64,000 nucleotides of DNA. Origin: Corynebacterium sp. ACRQK (GTDB lineage: Bacteria; Actinomycetota; Actinomycetes; Mycobacteriales; Mycobacteriaceae). The stretch's first letter is position 1, and each line of letters starts with the position of its first letter. The notes below the pieces were generated by a model. The model saw only the letters and a program-made list of their open reading frames with translations, was not told the DNA's origin and did no database searches. This document shows, one piece after another, positions 1 through 9,063 of the stretch. Both the position numbers and the translations under genes were made by a program. The stretch covers positions 1 through 64,000 of the forward strand of contig NZ_JAKRMU010000008.1 of NCBI RefSeq assembly GCF_022345965.1, given 5' to 3'.

Positions 1-30
1 GGGCTGGGGTGAGGCTGGGGTGCGAGGGAC

Positions 31-1197
31 TTAGCGGAATGCGCCCTTGCCGGTGAGGGCCTGGCCGATGATCAGCTGGTGCATCTCGGCGGTGCCCTCG
101 TAGGTCAGCACGGATTCCAGGTTGTTGGCGTGGCGCAGCGGCGAGTATTCCAGGGTGATGCCAGAGGCACCCAGCAGGGTGCGGCACTCACGGGCGATCT
201 CCAGGGCGACACGGGTGGAGTTCAGCTTGCCGACGGAGACCTGGTGCGGGGCGAGCTCGCCCTTGTCCTTTAGACGACCGAGCTGCAGGGCCAGCAGGAC
301 GGACTTGTTGAGCTCGACGGACATGTTGGCCAGCTTCGCCTGGGTGAGCTGGTAGCTGGACAGGGACTTGCCGAATACCTCGCGGGTCTCGGTGTACTCG
401 ATGGCGGTTTCCAGGCTGTCGCGGGCTGCGCCCAGGGCACCCCAGATGATGCCGTAGCGGGCCTCGTTCAGGCAGGTCAGCGGTCCACGGAGGGTGTCGA
501 TTTTCGGCAGGCGCTGGGAGTCCGGCACGCGGCAGTTATCCAGTACGATCTCGCCGGTGATGGAGGCGCGCAGCGAGAGCTTCTTGTGGATCTCCGGGGC
601 GGTGAAGCCCTCCATGCCCTTTTCCAAGATGAAGCCGGCGAAGCCATCCTCGGTGCGGGCCCAGACGACAGCCACGTCGGCGACGGGGGAGTTGGTGATC
701 CACATCTTGGTGCCGTTGAGGATCCACTCGTCACCGTCGCGGGTTGCGCGAGTCTTCATGGACGCCGGGTCGGAACCGGCATCGGGCTCCGTTAGGCCGA
801 AGCAACCCAGGTATTCACCGGCGGCCATCTTCGGCAGGTACTTTTCCTTCTGCTCCTCGGAGCCCCAGTGGTGGATGGCGAACATGGCCAGGGAACCCTG
901 GACGGAAACGAAGGAGCGCAGGCCGGAATCCACGGCCTCGATCTCCATGCAGGCCAGGCCGTAGGAGACGGCAGAGGCGCCGGGGCACTCGTAGCCTTCT
1001 AGGTGCATGCCCAGTGCGCCGAGCTGTCCGAACTGCGGGCCGAGCTCCTTGGCGGGCAGGGTGCCGTTGTCGAACCACTCCTGAACGTTGGGCTTGAGGG
1101 ATTTGTTGGCGAAGTCCGTCATGGCTTCTTGCAGCATGCGTTCTTCGTCGGAGAGCAGGCTGTTGAAGGAGGTGAGGTCAAGTGGGGAGGAAGTCAT
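31..1197 (-). CDS. gcdH: Acyl-CoA dehydrogenase, glutaryl-CoA dehydrogenase-like
   Basis: A 388-residue flavoprotein of the acyl-CoA dehydrogenase family, predicted to oxidise (and perhaps decarboxylate) a glutaryl-CoA-like acyl-CoA and pass electrons to ETF. Seen: the FAD/substrate signature GCFGLTEPDAGSDP, the WITNSP segment, and the C-terminal LTYEGTAEMHQLIIG with the catalytic Glu of the family in YEGT. The GLRSFVSVQGSL stretch resembles the substrate-Arg region of true glutaryl-CoA dehydrogenases. The start at 1197 is chosen because GGAA lies 9 nt upstream; an in-frame ATG at 1206 has no spacing to that site. The gene is divergent from the IclR regulator and shares a motif with the dctP promoter region, so a dicarboxylate catabolic role is plausible. 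Substrate is inferred; another short-chain acyl-CoA cannot be excluded. Confidence 0.85.
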   Translation of the reverse strand: MTSSPLDLTSFNSLLSDEERMLQEAMTDFANKSLKPNVQEWFDNGTLPAKELGPQFGQLGALGMHLEGYECPGASAVSYGLACMEIEAVDSGLRSFVSVQGSLAMFAIHHWGSEEQKEKYLPKMAAGEYLGCFGLTEPDAGSDPASMKTRATRDGDEWILNGTKMWITNSPVADVAVVWARTEDGFAGFILEKGMEGFTAPEIHKKLSLRASITGEIVLDNCRVPDSQRLPKIDTLRGPLTCLNEARYGIIWGALGAARDSLETAIEYTETREVFGKSLSSYQLTQAKLANMSVELNKSVLLALQLGRLKDKGELAPHQVSVGKLNSTRVALEIARECRTLLGASGITLEYSPLRHANNLESVLTYEGTAEMHQLIIGQALTGKGAFR

Positions 1198-1214
1198 GCC
1201 AGTCATTTCCTTAC

Positions 1215-1234
1215 GTATATAGGTATCTGTATAC
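1215..1234. promoter_or_regulatory. Inverted repeat in the gcdH-iclR divergent promoter region
   Basis: GTATA and TATAC arms are separated by 10 nt. The repeat overlaps TTACGTATATAGGTA (1211-1225), which recurs as TTACGGATATAGGTA before dctP. Candidate IclR operator; binding is inferred. Confidence 0.5.
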
Positions 1235-1349
1235 TGATTTGCGTACCAATGAGTGTAGGGGAAGTTGTTTCGTTCCGAAAGGCTTTTGTGAAAATTTCCT
1301 CTAACATCGTCGTAGTCAGCCGCCACCCCAAGCCGAAAGGAGCCCCCCA

Positions 1350-2123
1350 ATGCCCGACGCGCCCCACCCAGAGTCCGCGCCGCGGTTCCCCTTTCCCGTC
1401 GACCAGCAGCCCGGTAGATCCCACCACCGCACCGTCGACCGGATCGCGGACATCCTGGAGTTCGTGGCCCGCAACCCGCAGCCGCGCGGACTCACGGACA
1501 TTTCCAAGGCCATCGGCGCCCCGGTAAGTTCCACCCAATCCCTGGTGAATGGCCTGGTCGCGGCCGGATACCTGGAGGAACGGGATAAAGCCTTCCGCCT
1601 GGGGTTGGCCCCGTACCTGCTGAGCACCCTCGCCGGTAGCCGCCCCGTGGATCAGGTCACCCACGAGATGCTGGAAGACGTGGTGGAAGAGACAGGCTAT
1701 ATCGCCGTGTTGGCGTCATTGGTAGGCGACAATGTCTACTACCTCGACTATGCGCTGTCGGACCCCGAGTTCGAGTACCTGGCGCAAAACCGTTTGCAGC
1801 GCCCGCCGCTCGAGACATCGGCGGGATGGGCGATCCTCTCCGGGCTGGGGCACGAGCAGGTGTGGGGGATTCTGGCTGCTTCCGAGAGCTCGCAGGAGAC
1901 CATCAATAAGTTCCAGCGCTGGTACCCAGACATGCGCGCGACCGGCGAGTGTGTGGCCCCCGGCGTGGCTTTGAACGGTGCGGATGGTGTGGCCGTGCGC
2001 GTCGAGAGCCAGGGGGTGGCGGTTGCTTCGGTGTCCGTCATTGCCTCGACCGAGCAGATCGCGCGCGATGCGGATCGGATTATTGAGGTTTTAAGACGCC
2101 ACAGCGCCCGCTGGAACCGTTAG
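1350..2123 (+). CDS. IclR-family transcriptional regulator
   Basis: 257 residues. An N-terminal winged helix-turn-helix (about residues 27-90, with GLTDISKAIGAPVSSTQSLVNGLVAAGYLE) precedes an IclR effector domain. AAGGAG lies 7 nt before the ATG. The gene is divergent from the acyl-CoA dehydrogenase gene and ends 4 bp from the convergent gene downstream. IclR proteins commonly control adjacent catabolic genes and bind small carboxylates. The shared TTACGNATATAGGTA element before gcdH and dctP suggests it controls both; the effector is unknown. Confidence 0.85.
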   Translation: MPDAPHPESAPRFPFPVDQQPGRSHHRTVDRIADILEFVARNPQPRGLTDISKAIGAPVSSTQSLVNGLVAAGYLEERDKAFRLGLAPYLLSTLAGSRPVDQVTHEMLEDVVEETGYIAVLASLVGDNVYYLDYALSDPEFEYLAQNRLQRPPLETSAGWAILSGLGHEQVWGILAASESSQETINKFQRWYPDMRATGECVAPGVALNGADGVAVRVESQGVAVASVSVIASTEQIARDADRIIEVLRRHSARWNR

Positions 2124-2127
2124 CAGC

Positions 2128-2826
2128 TTAAGCTGAGTTCGTCGTTGAAGAAGTGGCAGTGATTCGCCAGTCCTCTCCCTGGGGGAGGGCGTGCAAGATG
2201 GTTTCAAAGGCGCTGGAGATTAGTGCGGGGCGAAAGCTTTCTGCGTAGTACGCCTCCTTGGAAACCTCTTTTCCACCGGAGAATGCGGTGATCTTCCCTC
2301 GTTGCTTCATGTGGTGACGAGAGATGGTCTGTTCGAGCGATTTGACGGAGCTGGCCCAAGGTTCGTCCTGTTCATATGCGTTGACGCTTCGCTCGCAAGC
2401 GGAGATAGCTTCGATATCGGAAACTGAAGGTATGCCGAAGTCGGAAATCGCGCTCATACTGATGGAGTGGAGAGCTGAGAGTGCGGAACTTGGCAATGCG
2501 GAGTCCCACACGGCAAATAACGGGCGAAGAGGGAAGCGATCCTCTTTCGATCGCACGGTTAAGTGTGCGCGAATAGTCTGCAGATCTTCAATAGTGTCGT
2601 GGGTAGCATCATTAATTTCCCAAAGGCTAAGAGGGATTACCTTTCCGTCGGAATCGCCGGTGTAGGAAAAACCCAGGGATAATTCGGCCCAGCGAAACCG
2701 GTCGAAAAAGAGGTCGGGATCCACATTCTCTTCGGTGAAGGTGGATGCTTGGAGGACAACGTAGCGATCCTTGTGCATGGGGTAAACGCTAATGGATGCT
2801 CTGCAGCTTAAACAGGTTTTGAGCAA
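2128..2826 (-). CDS. Hypothetical protein of unknown function
   Basis: 232 residues if it starts at the TTG at 2826 (AGAGAA about 6-8 nt upstream); an ATG at 2778 would give 216 residues but has no clear ribosome-binding site. I recognise no family. There is no signal peptide or membrane segment; the protein looks soluble and mixed alpha/beta, and ends in a Ser/Thr-rich tail. The codons look more AT-rich than those of the neighbours by eye. It is convergent with iclR (4-bp gap) and lies downstream of dctM on the same strand, 57 bp past the dctM stop, so it could be read through from the dct operon. It may be a recently acquired or fast-evolving gene. Confidence 0.5.
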   Translation of the reverse strand: MLKTCLSCRASISVYPMHKDRYVVLQASTFTEENVDPDLFFDRFRWAELSLGFSYTGDSDGKVIPLSLWEINDATHDTIEDLQTIRAHLTVRSKEDRFPLRPLFAVWDSALPSSALSALHSISMSAISDFGIPSVSDIEAISACERSVNAYEQDEPWASSVKSLEQTISRHHMKQRGKITAFSGGKEVSKEAYYAESFRPALISSAFETILHALPQGEDWRITATSSTTNSA

Positions 2827-2882
2827 TATGCGTTCTCTAGTGTTTTAGAAAGGAACCCCATACCCGATGGGCACGGGCCAGC

Positions 2883-4169
2883 TTAAGCAGCTAACTCCGG
2901 CACCCACAGCACCAGCTGGGGCCACAGCAGGAAAGCCAGGGCGATGACCAGCATGATCGCGACATAGGGGAATGCTCCCTTGAACACAATCATCGGGTTG
3001 ATGCGCACGGCCTTGGAGACCACGAACACGTTCAGGCCCATGGGCGGGGTGACCATGCCGGTCTCCGCCAGCAGGACGATGAAGATGCCGAACCAGACGG
3101 GATCGTAACCCAGGGCTTCGACGATGGGCAGGGTCACCGGCACGGTCAGGGCGATGATGGCGATCTGATCCATGAAGAACCCCAGGATCAGGTACACCGC
3201 GCCGATCAGAGCCATGATTACCAGCGGGTGCAGGGAGGACTCGCCGATGGCGCTGACCAGCTTCGGGGTGACGCGCGTTTCGGTGAGGAAGTGGCCCAGC
3301 ACGTGCGCGGACATGATGATGGCGAAGATCATGCCGGTGGTCTTCACCGTCTCCAGCACAGTTTCGCCGAACTTCTTGGTATCCCAGCGGCCCTTCGCTA
3401 TCACCAGGATCAGCGCGGCCAGCACGCCCAGGGCGGCGGCCTCTGTGGGCGTGGCGATGCCGGTGAAGATGGAGCCGACCACCGCCAGGAAGATCAGCAA
3501 CAGCGGGGAAGCCTTCAGCAGCTGCAGGCCCTTCTCTGAGAGGGGAACCGACTCGCCCTGCGGGGCGCGGGAGCGGTCCTTCAGGAAGCCGATGTACATC
3601 ACCAGCACCAGGCCCATGGCCACCACCACGCCTGGAAAGAAACCCGCGATCAGAACGTCGCCCACGGGAGCCTCCGCGGTGATCGCGTAAAAGACCAAAA
3701 TGATCGACGGCGGGATCATTGCCGCCAGCGTGCCGACCACTGCAACCAGGCCGGTGGCGGTGCCTTTGTGGTAGCCCTCCTCGATCATGCGGGTGGAGGA
3801 CGTCTGCGCCAATGTGGCTGCGGCGGCGGTGGACGAACCCGAGACGGCTGCGAACGCGGTGCCCGCGCCGACGGAGGCGATGGCAGTGCCTCCGGGGATG
3901 CGGCCGACGAGCGCCTTAGCGGCGTCAAAAACAGAATCCAGAAGACCAGACATCAGCATCAGCTGCGCCATCAGGATAAACAGCGGCACGGCGGATAGAG
4001 AGTTGGAACGCACGGCAGCGAACGGTGAGGTCTCCATGGTGGCGATGGCCAGCTCGACTCCGCCGAGGGCGATGAGCCCGATCGTGGCTGTGCCAAAGAT
4101 GGCGAAGCTGACGGGGACGCGCAGGATAATCAGCGCGACCAGCAGCACAACGATAGTAAGCGCAAGCAT
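2883..4169 (-). CDS. dctM: TRAP transporter large permease (DctM)
   Basis: 428 residues of almost continuous hydrophobic helices, matching the 12-TM DctM subunit that carries the Na+-coupled transport path of TRAP systems. Typical family stretches are visible: AVSGSSTAAAATLAQ, IPPSIILVFYA and ETGMVTPPMGLNVFV. Length is normal. It is the last gene of dctP-dctQ-dctM; only 3 bp separate it from the dctQ stop. Together they should import a C4-C6 dicarboxylate or similar organic acid. The substrate is not shown by sequence; the nearby acyl-CoA dehydrogenase makes a glutarate-like acid a reasonable guess. Confidence 0.93.
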   Translation of the reverse strand: MLALTIVVLLVALIILRVPVSFAIFGTATIGLIALGGVELAIATMETSPFAAVRSNSLSAVPLFILMAQLMLMSGLLDSVFDAAKALVGRIPGGTAIASVGAGTAFAAVSGSSTAAAATLAQTSSTRMIEEGYHKGTATGLVAVVGTLAAMIPPSIILVFYAITAEAPVGDVLIAGFFPGVVVAMGLVLVMYIGFLKDRSRAPQGESVPLSEKGLQLLKASPLLLIFLAVVGSIFTGIATPTEAAALGVLAALILVIAKGRWDTKKFGETVLETVKTTGMIFAIIMSAHVLGHFLTETRVTPKLVSAIGESSLHPLVIMALIGAVYLILGFFMDQIAIIALTVPVTLPIVEALGYDPVWFGIFIVLLAETGMVTPPMGLNVFVVSKAVRINPMIVFKGAFPYVAIMLVIALAFLLWPQLVLWVPELAA

Positions 4170-4172
4170 GGT

Positions 4173-4790
4173 TTAAACCTCTTCCTCGCCGGGGTCATAG
4201 TCGGTGTAGGGGCGATCCCATGGGGTGATCACTTCGCGCACAAAGTCCAGCGCGGCGACGAAGGCGCACAGGGCGGCGGCGATGGGCACGATCACGCGGT
4301 AGGTCCAGTCGGGAGTGGCTAGGTCGGCCATGCCGGGCAGGGTGGCGTGGCCCAGGGAGAACGCCATGTATGTCTGGTTCCACCCGCCGATGAAGACGAA
4401 GATCATGGAGATCACGACGGCCAGGTGGATGAGCAGCAGGATGGTCTTCTGCACTTTGGGGCCGAACTTGCTGAACAACGACTCCACTGCGATGTGTGTG
4501 CCTGTGCGGTACGTGGTGACCAGCCCGAAGAACGCGGTGATTGGCAGTAGGTAGCGCTCGGTGACGGAGATGTTCCAGCCCAGGGGGGCGCCGAAGAACT
4601 CGCGCGCTACGATCTCGGCCAACGTGACTAGCGCCAGCCCGAGGATGGCCGCGCCGGCGATCCAGGCGCACCCTGCGGATATAGAGTTTTGGATTTTGTC
4701 GAAGCCGGGGTGGTCCTCGGTGTGGTAGCCGTATGTACTGCGTTCGGCGGTGCCGTGGTGGCCGATGCGGATGAAGTTGTTGCTGGTCAT
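4173..4790 (-). CDS. dctQ: TRAP transporter small permease (DctQ)
   Basis: 205 residues, four predicted membrane helices (around IAGAAILGLALVTLAEIVA, YLLPITAFFGLVTTY, LLLIHLAVVISMIFVFI and VIVPIAAALCAFVAAL), as expected for the small TRAP subunit. The start at 4790 is supported by AAGGAG about 6 nt upstream and by an ATGA overlap with the dctP stop. A longer frame exists upstream, but it is only the shifted reading of dctP. DctQ scaffolds DctM and receives substrate from DctP. Confidence 0.92.
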   Translation of the reverse strand: MTSNNFIRIGHHGTAERSTYGYHTEDHPGFDKIQNSISAGCAWIAGAAILGLALVTLAEIVAREFFGAPLGWNISVTERYLLPITAFFGLVTTYRTGTHIAVESLFSKFGPKVQKTILLLIHLAVVISMIFVFIGGWNQTYMAFSLGHATLPGMADLATPDWTYRVIVPIAAALCAFVAALDFVREVITPWDRPYTDYDPGEEEV

Positions 4791-5974
4791 GATTGCTGCT
4801 CCTTTGCTTCCGCTCGAGCCTTCGGGTCGGTGACGCCCGCACCCGCGCGATCCGCATGGCGCTTCAGTGCGGCCCGGAAGTCGTCGACGACCTGCTGGGC
4901 GGGGTGCCCATTGGATTCGGCGACTTCGATCCACTTGTCCAGGACGGGCTGGGAGATGTTCTCCCACTCCTTCGCCGTTTCGCCGTCGGTGACGTCGTAG
5001 AAGCGCACACCGGCATCCTTCATCTTCTGCACCGACTTTTCGCGTGCTGCGTTGAGTTCTTCGCAGACGGACTGCTGCGACTTGTCCGCCGCGTCGGTGA
5101 GTGCCTTCTTCTGCTGGTCGTTCAGCCGGTTCCAGGTATCCAGGTTGATGCCGTAGAAGAAGGTGAAATTGCCTTGTTGTGCACCGTAGGTGCTGGCGTG
5201 GACCACGTCTTCCAGCCCGTAGGGAGTGACGGAGATCGGGCTGGCGAGCGTTCCTTCGACGGTGCCGCGGGCCATTGCCTCGTACATGTCGCCGATGGGC
5301 ATGCTCACGCCTGCGGCGCCGATCTCGTCGATTACGCGGTCCAGGGCGCCGCCGGTGGAGCGGAGCACTGCGCCTTGGAAGCTGTTCGGATGCGAGGGGT
5401 CCTGGCCGGCCGTCATGGCCTCGTAGCCGGGGATGGAGCCGGTCCAGAGGGGCATGAATTTCATGGGCTTGAGCTCTTCTTCATAGAGGACGCCCCCTGG
5501 CTTCACCAGGTCGCGTAGTGCATAGGCGGTCACGCATGCATCGGAGCTGAACCCTGGAAGGTCGCCCACGCTGCTGAGTGGGAAGCTGGAGCTGACGTAG
5601 GAGGGGGAAATGACCGCCATGTCGACCACGCCGCTGCGTACGACGGAGGGGATGTCGGCTTGCTTGCCCATCTGCCCGGAGGCGTAGTATTCGACGTCCA
5701 CGGAAGAGTCTTTTTCCAGCTGGTCGAGGAAGGGCTGAGTGCCGCCAGTGCCGACGGGGTGGGTAAGCGAGTAGCTATCCGCCATCTTTAGTTCTGCGGT
5801 ACTGCCGGGGACGTAAGGTTCCGCGGAGGAGTTGGAGCAGGCGGTGAGCGCGCCGGGCAGAGCGGCTGTCATGGCGACTGCGGCGATGGCGGAGGCGATC
5901 CGGCGGGTGGGGCGGTGTGGCGTGCTGGACGTGCTGTGGTGTGGGGGCGCTTTCTTTTTGTGGAGTCGGAGCAT
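4787..5974 (-). CDS. dctP: TRAP substrate-binding lipoprotein (DctP family)
   Basis: 395 residues. A basic N-terminus and hydrophobic stretch end in the lipobox LTAC (Cys46), so this is a lipid-anchored extracytoplasmic binding protein. The body has the DctP fold signatures: an early KMADSYSLTHPVG strand, the YYASGQMGKQADIPSVVRSG region, and later a long helix before the C-terminus. It heads the dctPQM operon and overlaps dctQ by 4 bp. Upstream lie two near-identical GTTACGGATA elements (5992-6015) that resemble the motif before gcdH. Likely controlled by the IclR regulator encoded 4 kb away; ligand unknown. Confidence 0.9.
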   Translation of the reverse strand: MLRLHKKKAPPHHSTSSTPHRPTRRIASAIAAVAMTAALPGALTACSNSSAEPYVPGSTAELKMADSYSLTHPVGTGGTQPFLDQLEKDSSVDVEYYASGQMGKQADIPSVVRSGVVDMAVISPSYVSSSFPLSSVGDLPGFSSDACVTAYALRDLVKPGGVLYEEELKPMKFMPLWTGSIPGYEAMTAGQDPSHPNSFQGAVLRSTGGALDRVIDEIGAAGVSMPIGDMYEAMARGTVEGTLASPISVTPYGLEDVVHASTYGAQQGNFTFFYGINLDTWNRLNDQQKKALTDAADKSQQSVCEELNAAREKSVQKMKDAGVRFYDVTDGETAKEWENISQPVLDKWIEVAESNGHPAQQVVDDFRAALKRHADRAGAGVTDPKARAEAKEQQS

Positions 5975-5991
5975 GGTCCCTTTACCCTCTC

Positions 5992-6020
5992 GTTACGGAT
6001 ACTTGTTACGGATATAGGTA
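5992..6020. promoter_or_regulatory. Direct repeats before dctP shared with the gcdH promoter
   Basis: GTTACGGATAC (5992-6002) and GTTACGGATAT (6005-6015) repeat at 13-bp spacing and run into AGGTA. TTACGGATATAGGTA (6006-6020) matches 1211-1225 at 14 of 15 positions. An inverted copy, ATATACGTAA, is at 6131-6140. Candidate IclR-regulon operator. Confidence 0.5.
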
Positions 6021-6140
6021 AGCTGTTCCCGATTTGGATAAGTTTCATCTAACCTTCAAAGCGTGCGAAAGGCGATAGTTTTCGCAGATAAAACTAGATC
6101 GGGGGTGAATCTGTGGGGTAAATCACACTGATATACGTAA

Positions 6141-6161
6141 ATTGAGTGGAATAGACTCAAG
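6141..6161. promoter_or_regulatory. HspR (HAIR) operator 1 of clpB
   Basis: TTGAGT-N7-ACTCAA (6142-6160) with a trailing G matches the HspR inverted repeat CTTGAGT-N7-ACTCAAG. It is 30 bp centre-to-centre from operator 2. HspR represses clpB and dnaK operons in actinobacteria. A GGAATA at 6148 with GGTT 16 bp downstream could be an embedded SigH-type promoter, which is tentative. Confidence 0.85.
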
Positions 6162-6170
6162 GTTGTGGTG

Positions 6171-6191
6171 GTTGAGTCAGGTGTACTCAAG
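6171..6191. promoter_or_regulatory. HspR (HAIR) operator 2 of clpB
   Basis: TTGAGT (6172-6177), a 7-nt spacer and ACTCAA (6185-6190), followed by G. A perfect HAIR core, placed about three helical turns from operator 1, so two HspR dimers could bind the same DNA face. Confidence 0.85.
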
Positions 6192-6248
6192 TAAAGTCGG
6201 GAGCGTGTAACTGCGACCGGCATGAAGCCGTAGGAGGTAGATGTAGAA

Positions 6249-8855
6249 ATGACGAGCTTCAACCCCACCACAATGACTCAGTCTGCAATGCAGGCTGCAC
6301 TCCAGGATGCCTCCGCCAAGGGCAACCCGGACATCCGACCGGCGCACCTGCTCGTTGCGCTGCTGGAGCAGGAAGATTCCATCGCCCTGCCTGTACTGCA
6401 GGCTGCAGGCGTGGAGCCGCAGGCAATCGCGGCGAAGGCTAAGAACCTGGTCGCCGGATACCCGCAGGCCACCGGTAGCGAGATGGCGAATCCGCAGTTC
6501 AATCGCGATGCGCTGAACGCGCTGACCGCCGCCCAGGAGCTGGCAGAACAGCTAGGCGACACCTATGTTTCCACCGAGGTTCTGCTGGCCGGTATCGCCA
6601 AGGGCAACTCCGACGCGGCCAAGGTGATGCACGAGGCAGGGGCCACCTTCGAAGCTATCCGCGGTGCTTTCGAATCTGTTCGCGGCAACCGAAAGGTCAC
6701 CACCGAGGAGCCGGAAGGCCAGTTTCAGGCACTGGAGAAGTACTCCACCGACCTGACTGCACGCGCCCGCGAAGGCAAAATCGACCCAGTGATCGGGCGT
6801 GACCAGGAGATCCGGCGAGTCGTCCAGGTGCTCTCCCGTCGCACGAAGAACAACCCTGTGCTCATTGGCGAGCCTGGCGTCGGTAAAACCGCAATCGTCG
6901 AGGGCCTGGCCCGCCGCATTGTCGCTGGCGATGTGCCCGAGTCCCTGCGCGGCAAGAAGCTAATCAGCCTGGACCTGGGCTCCATGGTCGCCGGTGCTAA
7001 ATACCGCGGCGAGTTCGAGGAACGACTGAAGGCTGTGCTGGACGAGATTAAGGAAGCCGAGGGTGAGGTCATCACCTTCATCGACGAGCTACATACCATC
7101 GTCGGTGCCGGTGCGGGCGGCGATTCCGCCATGGACGCCGGCAACATGATCAAGCCGCTGCTGGCCCGTGGTGAGCTGCGGCTGGTTGGCGCAACCACCC
7201 TGGACGAGTACCGCAAGTACATTGAAAAGGATGCTGCACTGGAGCGCCGCTTCCAGCAGGTATACGTTGGTGAGCCATCGGCGGAGGATACTATCGGTAT
7301 TCTCCGTGGCCTGAAGGAGCGCTACGAGGTGCACCACGGTGTGCGCATCCAGGACTCCGCGCTGGTGGCGGCGGCGACCTTGTCGGACCGCTACATCACC
7401 AGCCGCTTCCTGCCGGATAAGGCCATCGACTTGGTGGACGAGGCCGCTTCTAGGCTGCGCATGGAGATCGATTCGCGCCCCGAGGAGATCGACAACGTGG
7501 AGCGCGTGGTCCGCCGCCTCGAGATTGAAGAGATGGCGCTAGAGAAGGAGACCGACGCTGCCTCGAAGGACCGTCTCGAGCGCCTGCGCAGCGAGCTGGC
7601 TGACGAGAAAGAAAAGCTGGCCGGCCTGACCGCCCGCTGGGAAAACGAAAAGGGCAGTATCGACAGCCTGCGCGAGCTGAAGGAAGAGCTGGATAACCTG
7701 CGCCGTGAGTCCGAGATCGCCGAGCGCGAGGGTGACTTCGCAAAGGTTGCCGAGCTGCGCTACGGGCATATCCCGGACGTGGAAAAGAAGCTAGCTGAGG
7801 CCGAAGAGAGCGTGGCTGAGCAGCAAGAAGGCATGATGCTGACTGAGGAGGTCACGCCGGATACTATCGCCGACGTGGTTTCCGCCTGGACCGGCGTGCC
7901 CGCGGGCAAGATGCTGCAGGGTGAGACCGAGAAGCTGCTGAACATGGAGCTAGTGCTGGGTGGTCGCGTGGTTGGCCAGAACAGTGCGGTCGATGCCGTG
8001 TCCGATGCGGTGCGCCGTGCGCGCGCCGGCGTGGCGGACCCGAACCGCCCGACTGGTTCCTTCCTGTTCCTAGGCCCGACGGGTGTGGGTAAGACGGAGC
8101 TGGCGAAGGCTCTGGCCGACTTCCTATTCGACGACGAGACCGCCATGGTGCGCATCGACATGTCGGAGTATGGCGAGAAGCACTCCGTCGCCCGCCTGGT
8201 TGGTGCTCCTCCGGGATACGTCGGCTACGACGCCGGTGGCCAGCTGACCGAGGCTGTGCGACGCCGCCCCTACACGGTGGTGCTGTTCGATGAGGTGGAA
8301 AAGGCTCACCCGGACGTGTTCGACGTGCTGCTGCAGGTGCTGGACGAAGGTCGCCTGACCGATGGCCAGGGCCGGACCGTGGACTTCCGCAACACGATCC
8401 TGATCCTGACCTCTAACCTCGGCGCCGGTGGCACCGATGAAGAGGTTATGGAGGCTGTCAAACGCGCCTTCAAGCCGGAGTTCATCAACCGACTGGACGA
8501 CGTGCTGATCTTCAACCCGCTGTCTGCTGAGCAGCTGAAGTCCATCGTTTCTATCCAGGTGGGAGCTCTTGCTGAGCGCCTTGCGGCTCGCCGTTTGATT
8601 CTGGATGTTACCGATGACGCCCAGACGTGGCTGGCTGAGCACGGCTATGATCCTGCCTACGGCGCCCGGCCGCTACGCCGCCTGATTCAGAAGGCGATTG
8701 GCGACCAGCTGGCCAAGAAGCTGCTGGCCGGCGAGGTGCGCGATGGTGACACAGTGCGTGTGGATATCGACCGCAGCGCAGGTGCTGACACCGGCGTGGC
8801 TGATGCTCCGGGGCTGGTCATTACGTCGCTCGGCGCCGTTGAAGACGAGGGCTAA
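6249..8855 (+). CDS. clpB: ATP-dependent disaggregase ClpB
   Basis: 868 residues, the usual ClpB length. In order: an N-terminal Clp repeat domain (about 1-150), AAA+ domain 1 with Walker [10 protein letters not shown] (about 206), a coiled-coil middle domain (about 405-525, Glu/Lys/Arg-rich, marking ClpB rather than ClpC), and AAA+ domain 2 with GPTGVGKTE (about 608) and [20 protein letters not shown]. With DnaK it rescues aggregated proteins in the cytoplasm. GGAGG lies 10-12 nt before the ATG. Two HspR HAIR operators upstream indicate heat-shock control. The gene is monocistronic, with a hairpin downstream. Confidence 0.97.
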   Translation: MTSFNPTTMTQSAMQAALQDASAKGNPDIRPAHLLVALLEQEDSIALPVLQAAGVEPQAIAAKAKNLVAGYPQATGSEMANPQFNRDALNALTAAQELAEQLGDTYVSTEVLLAGIAKGNSDAAKVMHEAGATFEAIRGAFESVRGNRKVTTEEPEGQFQALEKYSTDLTARAREGKIDPVIGRDQEIRRVVQVLSRRTKNNPVLIGEPGVGKTAIVEGLARRIVAGDVPESLRGKKLISLDLGSMVAGAKYRGEFEERLKAVLDEIKEAEGEVITFIDELHTIVGAGAGGDSAMDAGNMIKPLLARGELRLVGATTLDEYRKYIEKDAALERRFQQVYVGEPSAEDTIGILRGLKERYEVHHGVRIQDSALVAAATLSDRYITSRFLPDKAIDLVDEAASRLRMEIDSRPEEIDNVERVVRRLEIEEMALEKETDAASKDRLERLRSELADEKEKLAGLTARWENEKGSIDSLRELKEELDNLRRESEIAEREGDFAKVAELRYGHIPDVEKKLAEAEESVAEQQEGMMLTEEVTPDTIADVVSAWTGVPAGKMLQGETEKLLNMELVLGGRVVGQNSAVDAVSDAVRRARAGVADPNRPTGSFLFLGPTGVGKTELAKALADFLFDDETAMVRIDMSEYGEKHSVARLVGAPPGYVGYDAGGQLTEAVRRRPYTVVLFDEVEKAHPDVFDVLLQVLDEGRLTDGQGRTVDFRNTILILTSNLGAGGTDEEVMEAVKRAFKPEFINRLDDVLIFNPLSAEQLKSIVSIQVGALAERLAARRLILDVTDDAQTWLAEHGYDPAYGARPLRRLIQKAIGDQLAKKLLAGEVRDGDTVRVDIDRSAGADTGVADAPGLVITSLGAVEDEG

Positions 8856-8861
8856 TGCCCT

Positions 8862-8907
8862 GACGCTTTTGACAGCCCAAAGCTACTCTGAGCGTCTGGT
8901 TTGTTTT
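8862..8907 (+). terminator. Possible terminator of clpB
   Basis: GACGCT (8862-8867) pairs with AGCGTC (8891-8896) and is followed by a T-rich run, TGGTTTGTTTT. The stem is short, so this is a modest call. Confidence 0.4.
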
Positions 8908-8950
8908 GAGTGAGGTTGGGAAAGCCAGGGGATTCCGGCGCGAAGGCTGG

Positions 8951-8960
8951 CAAACGTTTG
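8951..8960. promoter_or_regulatory. Palindrome CAAACGTTTG upstream of the aldehyde dehydrogenase
   Basis: A perfect 10-bp palindrome with a central CG, like half-sites used by LacI-family regulators, about 105 bp before the start codon. No LacI gene is in the window; function inferred. Confidence 0.35.
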
Positions 8961-9063
8961 GTTTCAAAACTAAAGTGTGAGGCACGCCACAAGGCGACCG
9001 GGGTGGCGCGCTGAGCATGGCCGACCCTGGGAACACCCGACCTCTACTCAAAGGAGTACTCAT

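Noticed and set aside
4791..4967. A longer DctQ with a basic N-terminal extension
   Set aside because: The extra residues are the shifted frame of the end of dctP; the ATG at 4790 has AAGGAG and the standard ATGA overlap.
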